NCBI RefSeq assembly: GCF_005887555.1
Contig: NZ_VCIA01000001.1
Span: 1,798,001 to 1,862,000 of the forward strand
Length of the DNA: 64,000 bases
Direction of reading: 5' to 3'
Source: Lentibacillus cibarius
GTDB taxonomy: Bacteria; Bacillota; Bacilli; Bacillales; Amphibacillaceae
The translations under genes were made by a program, and so were the position numbers. Positions 61,016 through 64,000 of this stretch are shown here, piece after piece. Below the pieces are notes generated by a model that was given only the letters and a program-made list of their open reading frames with translations, did not search any database and was not told the DNA's origin. Every line of letters begins with the position of its first letter. Position 1 is the first letter of the stretch.

Positions 61016-63385
61016 ATGGGTATCTCAAGAAGAAATTTTATCAAAGCTGGACTAGCAGGCTCCACGGCGCTCGGATTATCTGGTCCGATGGCATCTAAGA
61101 AATGGTTTCAATCAGCTACAGATAATAGCAAGCAAGCAAACGAAATCGATGCGTTCACTTATCATACGCCTAACTGTGGCGGACGATGTGCGTTCAAATG
61201 TACTGTAAGGGATGGTAAACTCTCTCTAATTCAACCAAACACATGGGCAGATAATCGCTTTTCAACCATTTGTTTAAAAGGGTTAAGTGAAGTCGAGCGT
61301 GTGTATAGCCCGGATCGTTTGCAAACGCCGCTGAAGCGAGTAGGAAAACGGGGTGAAGGGAAATTTGTTCCTATTTCATGGGACGAGGCTCTTGATTCGA
61401 TTGCCGATAATTTAAAAAAGGTGATTGATAAACATGGTGGAAAATCAGTCCTTTTAAGTCTTTCATCAGGTGTCGAACATAACTATCAACACTTAAGCAC
61501 GTTACTAGGCACGCAATGGGTTTGTGAACATGGCATCGATATCGGTGCTGCGAATGGTCTTGAAAAATGTATCGGTGGAAATGTCTATGCCTACGTCCAA
61601 AATGAAGTGACTGACTGGGTCAATTCTTCAACAATTATTATGTTAGGTTGCAACTTACTCGAGACAACGATTACAGATTCGAAATTTTTCTTTGCTGCTA
61701 AAGAAGCGGGAACAAAAATAATTGCCGTTGATCCGAACTATTCCACAACAGCTTCTAAATCAAACCAATGGATTGCAATTAATCCAGGAACAGATGGTGC
61801 ATTATTGTTAGGGATGATTTCGCTCATTATTGATAATGAATGGTATGATCACGATTTCTTAGTGAAAAATTCTTCATTCCCGTTCCTAGTACGAGAAGAT
61901 AATGGTCAATTCTTGCGTTCTAATCAATCAGTTAAAGAAGATGACATTCAACCACCACTTGTTTGGGATGAAATCAGCAACTCAGCTAAACCTTTTAATA
62001 AAAAAGGTATCAAACCAGCTTTGGTTGCAGAACACACCATTGATGGCGTCAAAGTGAAGACGGTCTTTAGCCTTTTAAAAGCGAATCAAAAACAATATAC
62101 ATTGAGCTGGGCAGCCGAAGAAACAGGTATTGAAAAACATATCATTACGGAATTAACGAAAGATTATGCGACAAAAGGTCCTGCAGTGCTAGGTTGGGGA
62201 TTCGGTGGTTTGGACAAGATGTCGAATGCGGATATTGTCGGACACGCAGGAGCCATTCTAGGAACATTAACCGGTAACTTTGGACGCGTAGGCGGTTCTG
62301 TAGGTGCATTAACACACCACGCTGCGGCATGGAGCGCCAAGCTAAACGACTGGAAATTCCCTAAAAAATTTCAAATTTCACCACTTGAAATGCCAACATC
62401 TGATTTCCGGGAGAAGAAAAGCTCTGTTAAAGCAGTCATCAATGTTGGGAATACATTACAACAACATTTCGCGAATTTAAGTAAAACACAAGATTGGATT
62501 CAAAACTTAGATTTTCTGTTAACGATTGAACCTTTCCATAACCCTAGTGTGAATTATTCTGATATTGTGCTTCCGGCAGCGACACCTTTTGAAAGTGAGT
62601 ATGACATCGTTAACATGCAAATTAACCGTTCTCACGTATTGTTATCAGAAAAAGTAATTGATCCGTTATATGAAAGTAAGTCTGATTTTCAAATTGAAAA
62701 AGAAATACTAACTAAGTTTGGTCTAGATAAATATCTTCCCAAGACTCCAGAGGAATTAATCGAGCATCAGCTCAACTCAAAAGACCCTGCTTTGAATGGT
62801 ATTAATGTTAAAACACTTAAAAAAAATAACTTCATTATGAGATTGAATGTTCCTGATAAACCTTACCGGGGGTTAATGGATCAAAAGTATGATACACCAA
62901 CTGAAAAAATTGAAGTTTATACTGAACAACTAGTTGCGTTTAATCAAGCATTACCTAATTATGAACGACCTTCTGAAGTATATAAAGGTAATCCTTTAAT
63001 GGAAAAATATCCTTTGCAATTTATTCAAGCCCGTTCGAGATATCATGTTCATTCGCAATTCACGAACGTAAAATGGCTTACGCAACTGGAAGGTGGCGGA
63101 CCGAAATTGGACATAAATCCGGCTGATGGGAAAGCAAGAGGGTTAGCAAACAATGCAAAAGTTGAGATATTTAATGATCGAGGTTCATTTAAAGCGACCT
63201 GTAAATTTACAGAGGCCATGAGACCTGGACAAGTGAGAATGCATGAAGGTTGGTGGACGGAACATATGATTGAGGGAAATTTGCAAAATGTGACGAACGA
63301 TACGTTTATTGACCGACACTACAAATTAACAAATGGCCCGGTTATTCCTTTTAACGACACATTAGTCGAAGTGAAAAAAATATAG
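61016..63385 (+). CDS. Tat-exported molybdopterin oxidoreductase (DMSO reductase family)
   Basis: A 789-residue catalytic subunit. The N-terminus has a Tat signal (SRRNFIKAGLAGSTALGL, RR at residues 4-5), then a [4Fe-4S] motif C-x3-C-x3-C-x23-C (CGGRCAFKC ... CLKG), the large molybdopterin domain (about 90-600) and the C-terminal cofactor-binding domain (about 660-789; RARYHVHSQFTN). The segment GIDIGAAN (Asp near 175) lies where the Mo ligand is expected, which would suggest an Asp ligand as in type II enzymes; this is inference. ATG 61016 follows GGGGG. A 4Fe-4S subunit follows 12 bases on. Substrate unknown; respiratory oxidoanion reduction or related is plausible. Confidence 0.88.
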   Translation: MGISRRNFIKAGLAGSTALGLSGPMASKKWFQSATDNSKQANEIDAFTYHTPNCGGRCAFKCTVRDGKLSLIQPNTWADNRFSTICLKGLSEVERVYSPDRLQTPLKRVGKRGEGKFVPISWDEALDSIADNLKKVIDKHGGKSVLLSLSSGVEHNYQHLSTLLGTQWVCEHGIDIGAANGLEKCIGGNVYAYVQNEVTDWVNSSTIIMLGCNLLETTITDSKFFFAAKEAGTKIIAVDPNYSTTASKSNQWIAINPGTDGALLLGMISLIIDNEWYDHDFLVKNSSFPFLVREDNGQFLRSNQSVKEDDIQPPLVWDEISNSAKPFNKKGIKPALVAEHTIDGVKVKTVFSLLKANQKQYTLSWAAEETGIEKHIITELTKDYATKGPAVLGWGFGGLDKMSNADIVGHAGAILGTLTGNFGRVGGSVGALTHHAAAWSAKLNDWKFPKKFQISPLEMPTSDFREKKSSVKAVINVGNTLQQHFANLSKTQDWIQNLDFLLTIEPFHNPSVNYSDIVLPAATPFESEYDIVNMQINRSHVLLSEKVIDPLYESKSDFQIEKEILTKFGLDKYLPKTPEELIEHQLNSKDPALNGINVKTLKKNNFIMRLNVPDKPYRGLMDQKYDTPTEKIEVYTEQLVAFNQALPNYERPSEVYKGNPLMEKYPLQFIQARSRYHVHSQFTNVKWLTQLEGGGPKLDINPADGKARGLANNAKVEIFNDRGSFKATCKFTEAMRPGQVRMHEGWWTEHMIEGNLQNVTNDTFIDRHYKLTNGPVIPFNDTLVEVKKI

Positions 63386-63397
63386 GAGGTGCTTTTA

Positions 63398-64000
63398 ATG
63401 TCAAAAATGGGTATGGTCATTGATTTAAACAGGTGTATAGGATGTCAAACATGTGTCATGGCATGTAAAGTGCAAAATAACGTTCCGGATGGAATGCTTT
63501 GGAATCGTGTCTTAACGATGACGGAGGATGAAGAAGTCGATGGGGTGGAAGGTACTTACCCTTATGTATCAAAACAGTATGTGCCAGTTTCATGTCAACA
63601 CTGTGAAAATGCCCCATGTGTTAAGGTTTGTCCGGTGGAAGCAACGTACAAAGATGAAAATGGTCGAGTATTAATTGACTATGATCGTTGTATCGGTTGT
63701 CGTTATTGTATGGCAGCTTGTCCTTATAATGTACGTGTATTCAGATGGGAAGAAGCTGTCCAACATCCTAACTTTAAGTTTGGAGATGGAAGAGTGCCCG
63801 AAAGAAAAGTAGGAATCGTTGAAAAATGTACGATGTGTAAAGAATTGACAGACGATGGGCAAGAACCGCGTTGTGTACAATGTTGTCCGGCAGAGGCAAG
63901 AATTTTCGGTGACTTGGATGATCCTGATAGTAAGATCAATACATTAATTCGTGATAAAAATGGGGAAGTCTTGTTGAAGGATAAAGGAACAAAACCACAA
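63398..64000 (+). CDS. DmsB/NrfC-like 4Fe-4S electron-transfer subunit, cut by window end
   Basis: At least 201 codons, no stop before the window end. It starts at ATG 63398 (TAGGAGG upstream) and has four ferredoxin-type cysteine clusters: CIGCQTCVMACK, CQHCENAPCVKVCP, CIGCRYCMAACP and CTMCKE with CVQCCP. Such subunits pass electrons between the membrane anchor and the molybdopterin subunit encoded just upstream. A membrane subunit is expected beyond the window. Confidence 0.92.
   Translation, partial: MSKMGMVIDLNRCIGCQTCVMACKVQNNVPDGMLWNRVLTMTEDEEVDGVEGTYPYVSKQYVPVSCQHCENAPCVKVCPVEATYKDENGRVLIDYDRCIGCRYCMAACPYNVRVFRWEEAVQHPNFKFGDGRVPERKVGIVEKCTMCKELTDDGQEPRCVQCCPAEARIFGDLDDPDSKINTLIRDKNGEVLLKDKGTKPQ

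Overview
The window looks like chromosome from an endospore-forming member of the Bacillaceae, probably one of the salt-tolerant genera related to Lentibacillus, Virgibacillus or Oceanobacillus. The genus is an inference from gene content, not a match. Sporulation is indicated by an H-type small acid-soluble spore protein, a second SASP-like peptide and a LysM-Gmad2 protein. Several blocks match Bacillus gene order: des-desK-desR, acsA, yerD and mqo. Others suggest life in brine: sodium symporters, a CPA1 antiporter, and acidic extensions on proteins such as superoxide dismutase. No rRNA, tRNA, CRISPR array or prophage was seen.

Layout. 1-4.3 kb (minus): a PLD/SF2 helicase cut by the window edge, preceded by a NUDIX hydrolase, then a CorC/CNNM gene broken by a one-base frameshift. 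4.4-5.6 kb: an Fe/Mn superoxide dismutase with a long N-terminal extension. 6.0-14.0 kb (plus): an acetate-type metabolic island, with an SSS symporter, a LytS-like kinase and a LytTR regulator, followed by acsA, a DUF485 protein and a second SSS symporter (the acs-yjcH-actP order known from E. coli), with a likely CcpA site in front of acsA. 14.1-20.5 kb (minus): paired CrcB fluoride channels, a CynX/NimT-type MFS carrier, a YerD-like glutamate synthase, and a heavy-metal P-type ATPase with a small HMA chaperone. 20.8-34.5 kb: PadR/DUF2812 pair, small membrane proteins, a C45-type hydrolase, a nucleoside hydrolase, an SDR, a CDGSH protein, a repeat-rich secreted protein, a HAD phosphatase, the cold-sensing des-desKR locus, a CPA1 antiporter and a methyltransferase. 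34.5-45.5 kb: MFS carrier, SspH, a frameshifted CAP-domain lipoprotein, a dicarboxylate symporter, an XRE-cupin regulator without a standard start codon, HMG-CoA lyase, and an MMPL exporter with a YhgE-like partner and a divergent TetR regulator. 45.7-59 kb: SDR, a membrane protein, mqo, a UDG-superfamily protein, a flavin oxidase, a MarR plus heterodimeric ABC exporter operon, spore proteins, and a RAYT-type transposase. 59.2-64 kb: a visibly more AT-rich block with a PucR-type regulator, a Tat-exported molybdopterin oxidoreductase and its Fe-S subunit, cut by the window end.

The most distinctive feature is the intergenic DNA. Eight copies of a roughly 60-bp imperfect palindrome (GGGGACAGGAAC ... 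GTTCCTGTCCCC) lie only between 45.5 and 59.1 kb, clustered around a single RAYT transposase, and look like a Gram-positive REP/REPIN system. Separate intergenic tandem arrays occur at 23.5 kb (52-bp period), 33.7 kb (also 52-bp period, each unit a palindrome) and 39.3 kb (42-bp period, open in one frame).

Four genes show either a one-base frameshift or no AUG/GUG/UUG start. These should be checked against raw reads before biological conclusions are drawn.
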